Part shown: in pieces, positions 1 to 8,472 of the stretch
Numbering within the stretch: the first letter of the stretch is position 1
How the letters are laid out: each line of letters begins with the position of its first letter
Source: Bacillota bacterium
GTDB lineage: Bacteria; Bacillota; Clostridia; Peptostreptococcales; Anaerovoracaceae
Length of the DNA stretch: 56,138 nt
Reading direction: 5' to 3'
NCBI GenBank assembly: GCA_016293805.1
Contig: JAEDDI010000004.1
Coordinates: 1-56,138, forward strand
The notes under the pieces: generated by a model
The model's input: the letters and a program-made list of their open reading frames with translations, nothing else
The model's database searches: none
What the model was told of the DNA's origin: nothing
Translations under genes and position numbers: made by a program

Positions 1-154
1 TTGTTTCTGCAACTGCCATTTCTGCTAGAGGAACTGCTTCCTTGTAGATAGCCTTTGCTGCTTCATAGCAGAGCTTGTCTACCTGTTCCTGAGTATAGTC
101 CTGGATTGCATCGAATGCCGCACGGGCTTTCTGTAACTGTTCCTGAATTGTCAT
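1..154 (-). CDS. CoA-acylating-type aldehyde dehydrogenase, N-terminal fragment (cut by window edge)
   Basis: Only the first 51 codons are inside the window; the gene continues past base 1. The visible protein starts MTIQEQLQKARAAFDAI and has the alternating helices (YTQEQVDKLCYEAAKAIY, then PLAEMAVAET) typical of the N-terminus of the aldehyde dehydrogenase superfamily. It most resembles the acylating branch that converts an aldehyde plus CoA and NAD to an acyl-CoA. The start is fixed by an AAGGAGAAG ribosome site a few bases upstream. It is divergent from the Crp/Fnr-type regulator and close to an acyl-CoA synthetase fusion, so a shared aldehyde/acyl-CoA theme is possible but inferred. The catalytic Cys region lies outside the window, so the exact subfamily is unknown. 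Confidence 0.6.
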   Translation of the reverse strand, partial: MTIQEQLQKARAAFDAIQDYTQEQVDKLCYEAAKAIYKEAVPLAEMAVAET

Positions 155-225
155 AGTATCTTTCTTCTCCTTTTTTAATCAATTAATATGTTCACTATGA
201 ATTGTATATCATTATTATATAAGTT

Positions 226-254
226 ATAATATTAAAAAAGTGTTGTACATACAA
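226..254 (-). promoter_or_regulatory. Candidate promoter of the aldehyde dehydrogenase gene
   Basis: On the minus strand there is TTGTAT, a 17-base spacer, then TATTAT, followed by an A/T-rich leader and the ribosome site of the dehydrogenase gene. The -35 hexamer lies inside the palindrome at 242-255. Assigned by consensus only. Confidence 0.45.
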
Positions 255-255
255 C
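242..255. promoter_or_regulatory. Palindromic operator candidate between divergent genes
   Basis: GTTGT-ACAT-ACAAC is a perfect 5+5 inverted repeat in the 242-base gap between the dehydrogenase gene and the Crp/Fnr-type regulator. It overlaps the -35 box of the dehydrogenase promoter. Crp/Fnr proteins bind short dyads of this general shape (TTGT-N4-ACAA-like), so it may be the operator of the adjacent regulator. This is inference. Confidence 0.4.
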
Positions 256-396
256 TACTTTTCCGACTTTTATATGATATATTATTATGGGTTTTTATAA
301 TTTTTTATGTAAATTCGATGGAAGCCCAAAAAATAAGTTACTAATTTGCAGCATATTTGTTCTATTAACAAGAAAATAAGGAGACTTTCCTGCTTT

Positions 397-1062
397 ATGG
401 ATAAACTTCAAAAAAATCTTCTGATGGAATGTTCACTGTTTTCAGGCATTAATCACAATGACCTGGACAGAATCATCAATATCACATCCGCAATGCCAAA
501 AAGTTATCAGAAAGGCGATACAATAATAGGCAAGACCGATGGAAGGGGCAGAATCGGAATAGTAACAAGAGGGAAAATAACAGAGCACAAATACCATATC
601 GACGGTTCCTCGCAGCTTATGAAAATATACAGCAGAAGTGATATTCTGGGACTGAATGAGGCGGCATCGATGATGACCGGTTCGCCCAATACATACACAG
701 CCTACACAGACTGCACTGTCGTATTCCTCTGGTACAGAAACCTTGTTGACTCCAGCTATCTGAACGGAGATCTCCGGCTTGCTGTCCTTCGTAATATTTC
801 AAGAATACTCGCCGAAGAAAATATCAGATCAGTTCATACAATAGATATTCTGTCACATTACACTATCAGGGAACGCATAAAAGCATTTCTCAACATTCAG
901 CAGGAGATGCACAAATCTACTAGTTTCGACATCTCCATGAATCAGGTACAGCTGGCGCAGTATCTGCGCGTAAACAGAAGCGTCCTCTCCAGAGAACTTA
1001 ACATTATGAGAAAAGAGGGGCTCATCGACTTCAAAGGTTCTGTGTATACTGTGCTTTACTGA
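397..1062 (+). CDS. Crp/Fnr-family transcriptional regulator
   Basis: This 221-residue cytoplasmic regulator has an N-terminal cyclic-nucleotide-binding-like beta-barrel (about residues 10-115) and a C-terminal winged helix (about 150-220) with the recognition-helix stretch QVQLAQYLRVNRSVLSREL, typical of the family. No cysteine cluster of the Fnr iron-sulfur type is seen at the N-terminus, so the signal is unknown. An upstream TTG (346) is in frame, but the ATG at 397 follows AAGGAG at 378-383 and gives a normal N-terminus, so I prefer it although the spacing (13 bases) is long. It is divergent from the aldehyde dehydrogenase gene and upstream of the acyl-CoA synthetase fusion; either could be its target. 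Confidence 0.8.
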   Translation: MDKLQKNLLMECSLFSGINHNDLDRIINITSAMPKSYQKGDTIIGKTDGRGRIGIVTRGKITEHKYHIDGSSQLMKIYSRSDILGLNEAASMMTGSPNTYTAYTDCTVVFLWYRNLVDSSYLNGDLRLAVLRNISRILAEENIRSVHTIDILSHYTIRERIKAFLNIQQEMHKSTSFDISMNQVQLAQYLRVNRSVLSRELNIMRKEGLIDFKGSVYTVLY

Positions 1063-1174
1063 TTAGTGTAAATCGTTACTCAAATATTTTTAAATATAGT
1101 GAAGTAATTTTAGCTACATCTCATGCTGTTTGATGTTAAAATGAAATATATTTATATTTTTCAGGAGGAATCGT

Positions 1175-3025
1175 ATGAATTTTGGAGAAAACTTAAAAAT
1201 ATTTCTTTCAAAAAACAACATGACAATGACTGCACTTTCAAAAAAGACAGGAATCACCTACAACATGATAAAAAAATACTGTGCAGAAGAGGCTGACCCT
1301 ACAATCTCCTATGCGCTTAAAATAGCAGAAGTATTAGAAACATCTCTGGATGAGCTTATGAATTATACGCCGAAGCGCAAAACCACAATGTTTCAGGATG
1401 TATTTGAACGTGATTTCACATACATCGAAGGATTCATGAGAAGCGTCAGACGATTTCAGGACAGAGAAGCGCTTGTCGATCCTGCGGCAGACAGAACATG
1501 GATGTACGCACAGCTCAACGAGGATGTTAACAGACTGGCAAATGCTCTGATTGACAGAAGCGTTAAAACCGGAGATGTTGTTTTCTATCAGCTGCCAAAC
1601 TCACCCGAGTTCATATTTGCATATCTTGCACCGCAGAAATTCGGCGCTGTGACAAGTCCTGCCAATTTTAATTTCTCACCTGCGGAAACAGCTGTATGTC
1701 TTGAAACAAGCAGACCTAAAGTATATATATATGATGCATCTATTGCATCCATGGCTGTAAAAGCTATAGAAGCTTCCGGTTCAAAACCCGATATTATCAT
1801 TATGACAGGAGAAGGCGAGCTCCCGGAAGGTCATGTGCGCTACGAAGAATTCATCAAGGGTTACCCGTCAAGCGAGCCCGAAGTTGATTTTGTACCGAAC
1901 ATATACAGCGAGGTTATGCGTCTTTACACATCGGGAACAACAGGAAAACCAAAGGGAGTGCCTGTCCTCAATGCCAATGAGGTTCTTACTGCGCATGATG
2001 TTATCATGCATTTCCCTATGAACTCAACAGACACAACAATGAACACCACTCCATGGTTCCACAGAGGCGGAATCCACTCCGGCGGTCCCGGACCTACATT
2101 CTACGCAGGCGGAAGGGTAATTATAATGAAGTCGTTTGCACCAAAACTCGCTCTTAAATACACACAGCAATATGGTGTAACTTTCCTTATAGGCGTCCCT
2201 TCAATTATGAAAATGCTGGTAAGGCAGCAGGAAAGATACGATGCGGATCTTTCATCGCTTAAGGGAATCGTAACTATGGGTGCTCCGTTTGAAAGAGCAG
2301 ACTGCATCAGGATACATGAGGTTCTCACACCTAATATATATAACGGATACGGAACAACTGAAACATTCTGGAACACCTTCCTCAGACCTTATGAACTCCC
2401 TGAGATGGCTGGAACAGCAGGCAGAGCGTGCACCGATGATGATGTCAGAGTTGTCAAGGTATACGAAGACAGAAAAGCATCTCCTGACGACCTTGCTGCC
2501 ATGGACGACACCGAAGTCGGAGAGGTTATAATAAGGACTCCGAAATCATCCTACAGCTACTTCAACAATCCTGAAGAAGAGGCAAACAAGTTCAGTGAAG
2601 GATGGATGTACACAGGGGATCTCGCAACATGGGACAGACATCAGTTCATTTCCATAGCAGGAAGAAAGGACGATATGATAATATCCGGCGGAGAAAACAT
2701 ATATCCTCCGATTATCGAGGAAGCTCTCAACTCGCATCCGAAAGTATCCTCATCAGCTGTCACAAGCGTACCTGATAAGGTGAGAGGAGAAGCAGTGGTA
2801 GCATATATTGTGCCTGCAGACGAATCGCTCACAGTATCTGAAATGGTTGACTACTGCAACAATTCCGACATGCTTTCGGCATTCAAAAGGCCAAGATTCT
2901 ACCGCTTCGTCAAGGAACTGCCGATGACAGCCACAGGCAAGCTTCAGCATTACATCGTTCAGGAAATGGCGCTTTCAGATCTCGAGTCCGGACTTCTGAA
3001 ACTGGCAGTAAAAAGTGACAGATAA
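1175..3025 (+). CDS. XRE-type DNA-binding domain fused to an acyl-CoA synthetase (AMP-binding)
   Basis: This 616-residue protein joins two normally separate functions. Residues 1-65 form an XRE/Cro-type helix-turn-helix (MTMTALSKKTGITYNMIKKY). Residues from about 75 to the end are a complete adenylate-forming enzyme that activates a carboxylic acid with ATP to an acyl-AMP and then an acyl-CoA. Its motifs are the phosphate loop YTSGTTGKPKG (about 251-261), YGTTE (about 391-395), YTGDL (about 478-482), GRKDDMIISGGENIYP (about 495-510) and the C-terminal catalytic Lys in MTATGKLQ (about 588). The single start follows CAGGAGGAA. There is no stop or frameshift between the domains. The substrate is not readable from sequence. 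The fusion suggests an enzyme that also binds DNA, or a regulator sensing an acyl substrate; that is inference. Confidence 0.85.
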   Translation: MNFGENLKIFLSKNNMTMTALSKKTGITYNMIKKYCAEEADPTISYALKIAEVLETSLDELMNYTPKRKTTMFQDVFERDFTYIEGFMRSVRRFQDREALVDPAADRTWMYAQLNEDVNRLANALIDRSVKTGDVVFYQLPNSPEFIFAYLAPQKFGAVTSPANFNFSPAETAVCLETSRPKVYIYDASIASMAVKAIEASGSKPDIIIMTGEGELPEGHVRYEEFIKGYPSSEPEVDFVPNIYSEVMRLYTSGTTGKPKGVPVLNANEVLTAHDVIMHFPMNSTDTTMNTTPWFHRGGIHSGGPGPTFYAGGRVIIMKSFAPKLALKYTQQYGVTFLIGVPSIMKMLVRQQERYDADLSSLKGIVTMGAPFERADCIRIHEVLTPNIYNGYGTTETFWNTFLRPYELPEMAGTAGRACTDDDVRVVKVYEDRKASPDDLAAMDDTEVGEVIIRTPKSSYSYFNNPEEEANKFSEGWMYTGDLATWDRHQFISIAGRKDDMIISGGENIYPPIIEEALNSHPKVSSSAVTSVPDKVRGEAVVAYIVPADESLTVSEMVDYCNNSDMLSAFKRPRFYRFVKELPMTATGKLQHYIVQEMALSDLESGLLKLAVKSDR

Positions 3026-3035
3026 CCTTAGTATT

Positions 3036-3060
3036 AAAGCCCGCACATGCGGGCTTTTTT
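3036..3060 (+). terminator. Rho-independent terminator after the XRE-acyl-CoA synthetase gene
   Basis: A 9-bp stem AAAGCCCGC/GCGGGCTTT with an ACAT loop is followed by a T run. It touches the stop codon of the convergent cupin gene and may work weakly on the other strand too. Confidence 0.9.
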
Positions 3061-3451
3061 ATCCGATATATACATCTACAGCCTTGGCCTCAGTCTCTCC
3101 TGTATTCCAAAGAGAATGAGCCTTTGACCCTTCTATTACAACCGACTCGTCTTCAGCAAGAATCTTCTCTCCATCCTCAAATCTGACTGCAATCTCTCCT
3201 GAAACAACAGTAACAAGATGATTGTAGCTGTGTGTATGCTGCATAAGCGGACCGCCTCCCATGGGGCCAAACCGAATAATCCTCCCGGTGCCCCGGGCAA
3301 GTTCCTTCTCTGTGCAGCCTATCATATCCGCCGACAGGCAGAATCCTGTTATGTCTCCTGTTTCAAACGAGAACCCTGATTCTATTTCATCGGCAAAGCT
3401 TCCGAAAGCTGCCATGCTTTCTGCGAGCCTCTTCAGTTCGTCATCCTTCAT
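3059..3451 (-). CDS. Small single-domain cupin protein
   Basis: This 130-residue protein has one cupin beta-barrel. The metal-binding motif region is HTHSYNHLVTVVSGE (about residues 75-90), followed by a second motif with G-x-x-HSLWN. Such proteins bind a metal and a small molecule; the substrate is not predictable. The start is set by the ATGA overlap with the end of tatD at 3448-3451 and the upstream CAGGAGG, which excludes a longer in-frame start at 3481. Translational coupling to tatD is likely, and the gene is last in the metG-side cluster. Confidence 0.75.
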   Translation of the reverse strand: MKDDELKRLAESMAAFGSFADEIESGFSFETGDITGFCLSADMIGCTEKELARGTGRIIRFGPMGGGPLMQHTHSYNHLVTVVSGEIAVRFEDGEKILAEDESVVIEGSKAHSLWNTGETEAKAVDVYIG

Positions 3452-4272
3452 ATTCCATAAAACCTCCTGGCATTTTCGCATGTTATTCTAACAACATCCT
3501 CATACTCCATGCCCTTGATATCAGCAACTTCTTGTGCCGTGTATTTTACGAAGGCCGGAACGTTTCTCTTGCCCCTGTGCGGTTCAGGCGTGAGATAAGG
3601 GGCATCTGTCTCTATCAGAAGATACTCTATCGGAACAGCAGCGCAGGCTTCCTTTGTCTTTCTGTTGTTTTTGTATGTAATCGGTCCTGCAACTGAAATA
3701 GTGGCGCCCATGGCAACATACTGAAGCGCAATTTCCTTAGAGGCGGAGAAGCAGTGAATTACAACTCTTGCATCATCTGTCATCTTGCCTCCCGGCCCCG
3801 GTCTTTTCGGAAACCATGACTTTCTTTCATCACTGAAGGCACCCTCTTCTTTTAGTATCTGCATAACAGGCTGCACAGCATCCCTCTCATGAATTGCAAT
3901 CGGCATTTTCAGTTCGTTTGCAAGACGAATCTGTTTTCTGAACCAGTATTCCTGATTATCACGTTCGGAATAGTTCTTGAAAAAGTCAAGACCTATCTCT
4001 CCAATGGCAACGACTTTTTCCCTGCGGGCAAGCCCTTTAATGAGTTCAAGCTGCATATCGTCCATATTGTCGGCATCATGGGGATGACTTCCCACAGCGG
4101 CATAGCACCAGTCATACATATTTGCATGACTGCAGGCATTCATCGAGCTTTCAAGATCAAACCCGATATCACATATCATCATTCCTTCATCTTCAATGCT
4201 CCTGATGAATTTTTCTTTTTCTGCCGGCTTAAGACTTGTCTCATTTAAATGTGTGTGTGCATCAAACAGCAT
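3448..4272 (-). CDS. tatD: TatD-family metal-dependent deoxyribonuclease
   Basis: This is a 274-residue TIM-barrel hydrolase. The metal-binding motifs are present: DAHTHLNE at the N-terminus, AIGEIGLDF near the middle, HCFSAS, and ETDAPYLTPEPHRGKRN near the C-terminus. TatD proteins are Mg-dependent 3'-5' DNases acting in DNA repair or turnover. I place the start at 4272 (MLFDAHTH) because TTAGGAG lies just upstream; a longer frame to 4320 has no such support. In many Bacillota tatD follows metG, and the same order occurs here with one small gene between. Confidence 0.9.
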   Translation of the reverse strand: MLFDAHTHLNETSLKPAEKEKFIRSIEDEGMMICDIGFDLESSMNACSHANMYDWCYAAVGSHPHDADNMDDMQLELIKGLARREKVVAIGEIGLDFFKNYSERDNQEYWFRKQIRLANELKMPIAIHERDAVQPVMQILKEEGAFSDERKSWFPKRPGPGGKMTDDARVVIHCFSASKEIALQYVAMGATISVAGPITYKNNRKTKEACAAVPIEYLLIETDAPYLTPEPHRGKRNVPAFVKYTAQEVADIKGMEYEDVVRITCENARRFYGI

Positions 4273-4288
4273 ATTATCTCCTAACCTA

Positions 4289-4687
4289 TCAGTCGAAGAA
4301 CAAAGCATATTCATCCTCATCGGCTCCTCTCAGACGGATTCTGCCATCCTTCTTCTCACCGATATAGTACGCCTCCTCTTCAACACTCTGATATCTGTAT
4401 TTTCCGTTTCTGTATTCCGTCTGAATCTGAACAAAATCATCAAACATGTCCAGATTTCCGTCGTACTCAAAGCAGATTTCATTTTTCTCCGCAAGATGAT
4501 GAGGGAGTTCATCGACGTAGTACTGCATCTCGTCCAGTTCCTCTTCACTTGTTATCTCAGTGTGAAAGAAGATATATCTCCCGTCAATTTCCGCTCTGTC
4601 TTTAGCAGGACCGTAAAGGGCCTTCTTCAGGCATACAGCATCTTCTTCACTATCCGCTCTGAATTTAATGTCTAAAGTTATTCTCAT
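4289..4687 (-). CDS. Conserved-looking protein of unknown function
   Basis: This 132-residue acidic protein lies between metG and tatD on the same strand. It begins MRITLDIKFRADSEEDA and has a clearly coding composition with no membrane segment or signal peptide. I recognise no family. The ATG at 4687 is preceded by TCAGG at better spacing than the ATG two codons upstream (4693). Its stop is 16 bases before the tatD start, so it is probably co-transcribed with tatD. Confidence 0.6.
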   Translation of the reverse strand: MRITLDIKFRADSEEDAVCLKKALYGPAKDRAEIDGRYIFFHTEITSEEELDEMQYYVDELPHHLAEKNEICFEYDGNLDMFDDFVQIQTEYRNGKYRYQSVEEEAYYIGEKKDGRIRLRGADEDEYALFFD

Positions 4688-4700
4688 AATCATATACCTG

Positions 4701-4722
4701 AAAAGGCGCGGTATCCCGCGCC
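4701..4722 (-). terminator. Hairpin after metG, possible weak terminator
   Basis: The minus strand has GGCGCGG, loop GATA, CCGCGCC, then TTTT, between the metG stop and the next gene. The T run is only four bases, so it may attenuate rather than end transcription into the small unknown gene and tatD. Confidence 0.6.
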
Positions 4723-4730
4723 CGTATAAT

Positions 4731-6665
4731 CTAATTTACTGAATTGCCGTCGGCAGCATCTGTTGAAACAAACTGAAGAGTTTCTTTTCCATCCGCTTCA
4801 TCTTCTGCAAACAGAATCATTCCCTTCGATTCAAGACCTCTGAGCTTGCGCGGAGCAAGATTTGCAACAACTACAACTTTTTTTCCTACGCAGTCTTCAG
4901 GCTTGAAATAGTTCGCAACCCCTGATATTATCTGCCTTTTCTCTGTGCCCATCTTCATCTGGAACACCAGCAGTTTGTCTGCTTTAGGGTGCTTCTCTGC
5001 TTCGATGATAGTTCCAACTCTAAGATCAAGCTTATCGAAGTCGTCATAAACAATTTCATCCTTAAGCTCAAGAGGAATATTCTCTTCCTTAGGACCGTTC
5101 ATGGCTTCAAGTTCTGCAAGTTCCTTCTCAATGTCAAGTCTAGGGAATATAGGGTTGCCCTTCTTCACCTGCTCTCCCGACATCATTTCAAATTCGGATG
5201 CATCGCTCCATTCAGGCTCTGCATACCACAATCCGATCTGTTTTCTTATTTCGTCCGCTGTTGTATGCATGAACGGATAGATGAGCACGGATATGATTCT
5301 GAGCGCTTCTGCAAGGTTATGCATTACTGTATCAAGTCTGCCCTTCTGTTCCTCGTCCTTTGCAAGAATCCATGGTGCAGTCTCATCTATGTACTTATTG
5401 GCTCTTCTTACAACAATCCATATTTCCTCAAGAGCCATGTTGAATGCGAACCTGTCCATCTGCGCTTCAACCTTTGCAGCTGCTGATACAGCTGTATTCT
5501 TAAGCTCCTCGTCAACATCAGTCCATGTAGATTTGTCTATATCCGGAACAATTCCCCCATCGTACTTTTCAATCATGGAAACTGTTCTTGATACAAGATT
5601 TCCAAGGTCGTTCGCAAGGTCATAGTTCATCCTCTTCAGCATAACCTCATTTGTGAATATTCCATCCTGTCCGAATGTGTATTCACGAAGAAGAAAATAC
5701 TTGAGAGCATCTATACCGTATCTGTCTATCAGTTTTACAGGGTCTACAACGTTGCCCTTGGATTTGCTCATCTTTCCGCCTTCAAGGAGAAGCCATCCAT
5801 GTCCGAGAATCTGTTTCGGAAGAGGAAGCCCCGCGCTCATAAGCATTGCAGGCCATATAATGGAGTGGAATCTTACGATTTCCTTGCCTACAAGATGCAC
5901 ATCGGCAGGCCAGTATTTCTGATACTTTTCGTCATCCTCTGACCATCCCAGAGCTGTAATATAGTTTGATAATGCATCAAGCCACACATACATCACGTGT
6001 TTTTCATCGATAGGAACAGGAATGCCCCAGTCGAAGGTGGACCTTGAAATGCATAAATCCTCAAGTCCCTGATTGATGAAACCTCTCATCTCATTTCTTC
6101 TTGATTCAGGTTCAAGGAATTCAGGGTGCTCATCGTAAAGCCTGAGGATTCTGTCCGCATACTTTGAAAGTCTGAAGAAGTAAGCTTCTTCCTTTGCAGG
6201 TTTAACATCCCTGCCGCAGTCCGGACACTTGCCGTCTACAAGCTGGCTCTCTGTCCAGAAGGATTCGCACGGTGTACAGTAAAGGCCTTCATATTCCCCC
6301 TTATAGATGTCTCCGTTCTCATATATTTTCATGAAAAGATTCTGGACACGGCGTATATGTCTGTCCTCTGTGGTTCTGATGAAATCATCATATGATATCT
6401 CCATTGTCTTCCACAGTTCCTTGATTCCGGCCACCACGTTATCAACGTATTCCTGAGGCGAAACGCCTGCCTTGTCAGCAATTTCCTGAATCTTCTGACC
6501 GTGTTCATCGGTTCCGGTAAGAAACATCACATCATATCCTGTCATTCTCTTGAATCTTGCCATGGCATCTGCCATCACTGTGCAGTATGTATGTCCGATG
6601 TGAAGATTTGAACTCGGATAGTAAATAGGGGTTGTAATATAGTATTTTCCTTTTGATTCTGTCAT
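4731..6665 (-). CDS. metG: Methionyl-tRNA synthetase with C-terminal tRNA-binding domain
   Basis: This 644-residue class I synthetase charges tRNA-Met with methionine. It shows the HIGH motif (in YPSSNLHIGHTYC), KMSKSKGN near residue 300, and a zinc knuckle pair C-x2-C...C-x2-C (CTPCES, CPDCGRD). The last ~110 residues (from DFDKLDLRVGTIIEAE) are an OB-fold tRNA-binding domain used for dimerisation and tRNA capture. Length is normal for the dimeric type. It starts after AAAGGAAG. No T-box structure is seen upstream. Confidence 0.97.
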   Translation of the reverse strand: MTESKGKYYITTPIYYPSSNLHIGHTYCTVMADAMARFKRMTGYDVMFLTGTDEHGQKIQEIADKAGVSPQEYVDNVVAGIKELWKTMEISYDDFIRTTEDRHIRRVQNLFMKIYENGDIYKGEYEGLYCTPCESFWTESQLVDGKCPDCGRDVKPAKEEAYFFRLSKYADRILRLYDEHPEFLEPESRRNEMRGFINQGLEDLCISRSTFDWGIPVPIDEKHVMYVWLDALSNYITALGWSEDDEKYQKYWPADVHLVGKEIVRFHSIIWPAMLMSAGLPLPKQILGHGWLLLEGGKMSKSKGNVVDPVKLIDRYGIDALKYFLLREYTFGQDGIFTNEVMLKRMNYDLANDLGNLVSRTVSMIEKYDGGIVPDIDKSTWTDVDEELKNTAVSAAAKVEAQMDRFAFNMALEEIWIVVRRANKYIDETAPWILAKDEEQKGRLDTVMHNLAEALRIISVLIYPFMHTTADEIRKQIGLWYAEPEWSDASEFEMMSGEQVKKGNPIFPRLDIEKELAELEAMNGPKEENIPLELKDEIVYDDFDKLDLRVGTIIEAEKHPKADKLLVFQMKMGTEKRQIISGVANYFKPEDCVGKKVVVVANLAPRKLRGLESKGMILFAEDEADGKETLQFVSTDAADGNSVN

Positions 6666-6685
6666 TTTATTTCTTCCTTTCGTCT

Positions 6686-6731
6686 CTGTTTCGAATGGGA
6701 AACAGCAGTACTCCGGTCAGATGATAACCGG
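6686..6731 (-). promoter_or_regulatory. Two small hairpins in the metG leader
   Basis: CTGTTTC/GAAACAG (7 bp, 6-base loop, 6686-6705) and CCGGT/ACCGG (5 bp, 6713-6731) lie in the 88-base gap upstream of metG. Neither has a T run on the minus strand. Their role is unknown; they may be a stabilising or attenuating leader. Confidence 0.35.
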
Positions 6732-6753
6732 GCTACCCTTAATAGTATCACAC

Positions 6754-7341
6754 TTACCCCTTCAGTTCCACATAGTTTTCTATTAATTTGACCAGATTAT
6801 CAGGCTCTATATTGCCTGTATCTATGGAAAGATGATAGTTCTCCGCAGCGCCCCACTTGCTTCCCGTATGGTTGTTGTAGTAGTTCTGTCTCTTTCTGTC
6901 AGATATTGAAATCCATCCGAGAGCCTTCTCCGGGCTGATGCCGTATTCCTCTATCGCCTTCCTGATTCTGAATTCATCATCTGCATAAAGAAATATCGAT
7001 GTGACATCAGGCTTGCCGCGGAGGATGAAATCTGCACATCTGCCTACAATTACACACGAACCCTCTTCGTAAAGTCTGAGAATCAGTTCCGCCTGTTTTC
7101 TGTAATACTTTTCGTCAATTGCTCCTGTTACTCCAAGTGCTGCAGCCAGATTGTACGCAAAGCTTCCATTGCGTTTTTCCTCTCTGCTGCGCAGAACATT
7201 CTCCTCGTAACCGGACATCAAAGCAGCCTCAAAGTATGCCCTGTCATAAAAAGGTATACCCATATCTTCTGCTATAAGCCTTCCAACTTCATGCCCTCCG
7301 CTTCCGTATTCTCTGCTGATGGTTATTACATGTTTTTTCAT
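6754..7341 (-). CDS. Cytidylate-kinase-like P-loop protein
   Basis: This 195-residue protein begins MKKHVITISREYGSGGHEVG; the ISREYGSGG phosphate-loop variant is the hallmark of the cytidylate-kinase-like family found as stand-alone proteins in Clostridia. The LID-type region RKRQNYYNNHTG near residue 155 also fits. The substrate is not established for this family, so nucleotide kinase activity is only inferred. The start at 7341 follows GGTGA; an ATG two codons upstream is less likely. It lies 89 bases upstream of metG on the same strand. Confidence 0.8.
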   Translation of the reverse strand: MKKHVITISREYGSGGHEVGRLIAEDMGIPFYDRAYFEAALMSGYEENVLRSREEKRNGSFAYNLAAALGVTGAIDEKYYRKQAELILRLYEEGSCVIVGRCADFILRGKPDVTSIFLYADDEFRIRKAIEEYGISPEKALGWISISDRKRQNYYNNHTGSKWGAAENYHLSIDTGNIEPDNLVKLIENYVELKG

Positions 7342-7437
7342 AATCATTCACCAATGGTAAACCTGTAGAAACTGCCGCTCTTCTATATTGATTTTAACCT
7401 CAAACACAGATTAATACAACCGGAAGTAAATGCCTTA

Positions 7438-8472
7438 CTATTTCACCTTAAAGGTTTTACCTCTAATCACTACTGCCGCGATTTCATTTCCGTTGACACT
7501 CCCGCTTTTAACCATGTTCTCAAGGGAGTAGAACCATTCAGCACATCCGAAGCTTCCGTGTCCCTGCGCAGTGGTTTGCACGCCTGCAATTCTTTTTCCA
7601 TCCCCAAGAACAAAGTATTCAATTTCAAGAGGAATATCGGCCTTTGTATATGCTCTCCCTGAAATCCTGACAGATACCGGTGAAATCTCAAGACTGTTTA
7701 TTTTCACTTTGACCTCATTCCCTTCAGAGTCCTCTGCCTTAAGTACACCTGTTTCTCCCTTCCTTATATTCTCCTCATAACAGTTTCTCCACATAAATTC
7801 AAAACTGCCTTCGTACTTCTTTATATCTCTTCCTTCATCATCATAAAGCACTATTCCCTCTGCCTTGAATTCAACTATCGCCGATGACAGATTTTCGTAA
7901 TCCATCGCATAAATCATAAATGACACAAAGCCGTTATTTTCAAAACCCCACAAATGCGAACCACCAGAAAGAGGCCTTACAAACTGCTGCCCCGGTCCCT
8001 TCATCCGGTTTTCTTCAATCCTGACAGTCAGAGGCGCTCTGTATACATAAAACCCAATATCCGAGAACATGTAGTACTGATCTTTTCCCGCCTCCCAAGG
8101 AATATCCGTATCAATCTGAATCCACTGGCTGTATTTATCCCCGATGGATTTTGACACTGTCACTTTTGTACCTCTGTCTTCGCATGTCCTGTCTATCCGC
8201 ATATATCCGCCCTCAAGGCTTTCCATTACAGAAGAAAGCCCCAGTATCTTTGAAAACTGAACATCAAACTCTCCGGCAGCGGCCACAGTGACCATGCTGA
8301 AAACACATATAAGGGCGGCAGCAAGAACCACCGTTTTCATTCTTCTGTTTTTAGGTCTCATATTCAGCTTGTCAAGTGCCATAGCTCTGACTGTGCTGCT
8401 GTCAAAATCAGTTTCCGGAACAAGTTCCGCTTCTTTTTCGTTCAGACTGTCTAAATATTCAGCATTCCTCAT
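7438..8472 (-). CDS. Membrane-anchored partner of the ECF sigma factor (anti-sigma-like)
   Basis: This 344-residue protein has a short cytoplasmic N-terminus (1-45), one transmembrane segment (about 46-66, in KTVVLAAALICVFSMVTVAAAG) and a large beta-rich extracellular part. The architecture and the overlap with the sigma factor gene (its start at 8472 lies inside the sigma 3' end) match anti-sigma/DUF4179-type partners. I chose 8472 because AGAGGGGG lies upstream. No classic zinc anti-sigma motif is visible. Signal and mechanism are unknown. Confidence 0.7.
   Translation of the reverse strand: MRNAEYLDSLNEKEAELVPETDFDSSTVRAMALDKLNMRPKNRRMKTVVLAAALICVFSMVTVAAAGEFDVQFSKILGLSSVMESLEGGYMRIDRTCEDRGTKVTVSKSIGDKYSQWIQIDTDIPWEAGKDQYYMFSDIGFYVYRAPLTVRIEENRMKGPGQQFVRPLSGGSHLWGFENNGFVSFMIYAMDYENLSSAIVEFKAEGIVLYDDEGRDIKKYEGSFEFMWRNCYEENIRKGETGVLKAEDSEGNEVKVKINSLEISPVSVRISGRAYTKADIPLEIEYFVLGDGKRIAGVQTTAQGHGSFGCAEWFYSLENMVKSGSVNGNEIAAVVIRGKTFKVK

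Noticed and set aside
346..396. TTG-initiated N-terminal extension of the Crp/Fnr regulator
   Set aside because: No ribosome site precedes it, and the added residues do not fit the family; ATG at 397 follows AAGGAG.
6666..6753. T-box or SAM riboswitch in front of metG
   Set aside because: The gap is only 88 bases, with two short hairpins, no T-box core sequence and no terminator.
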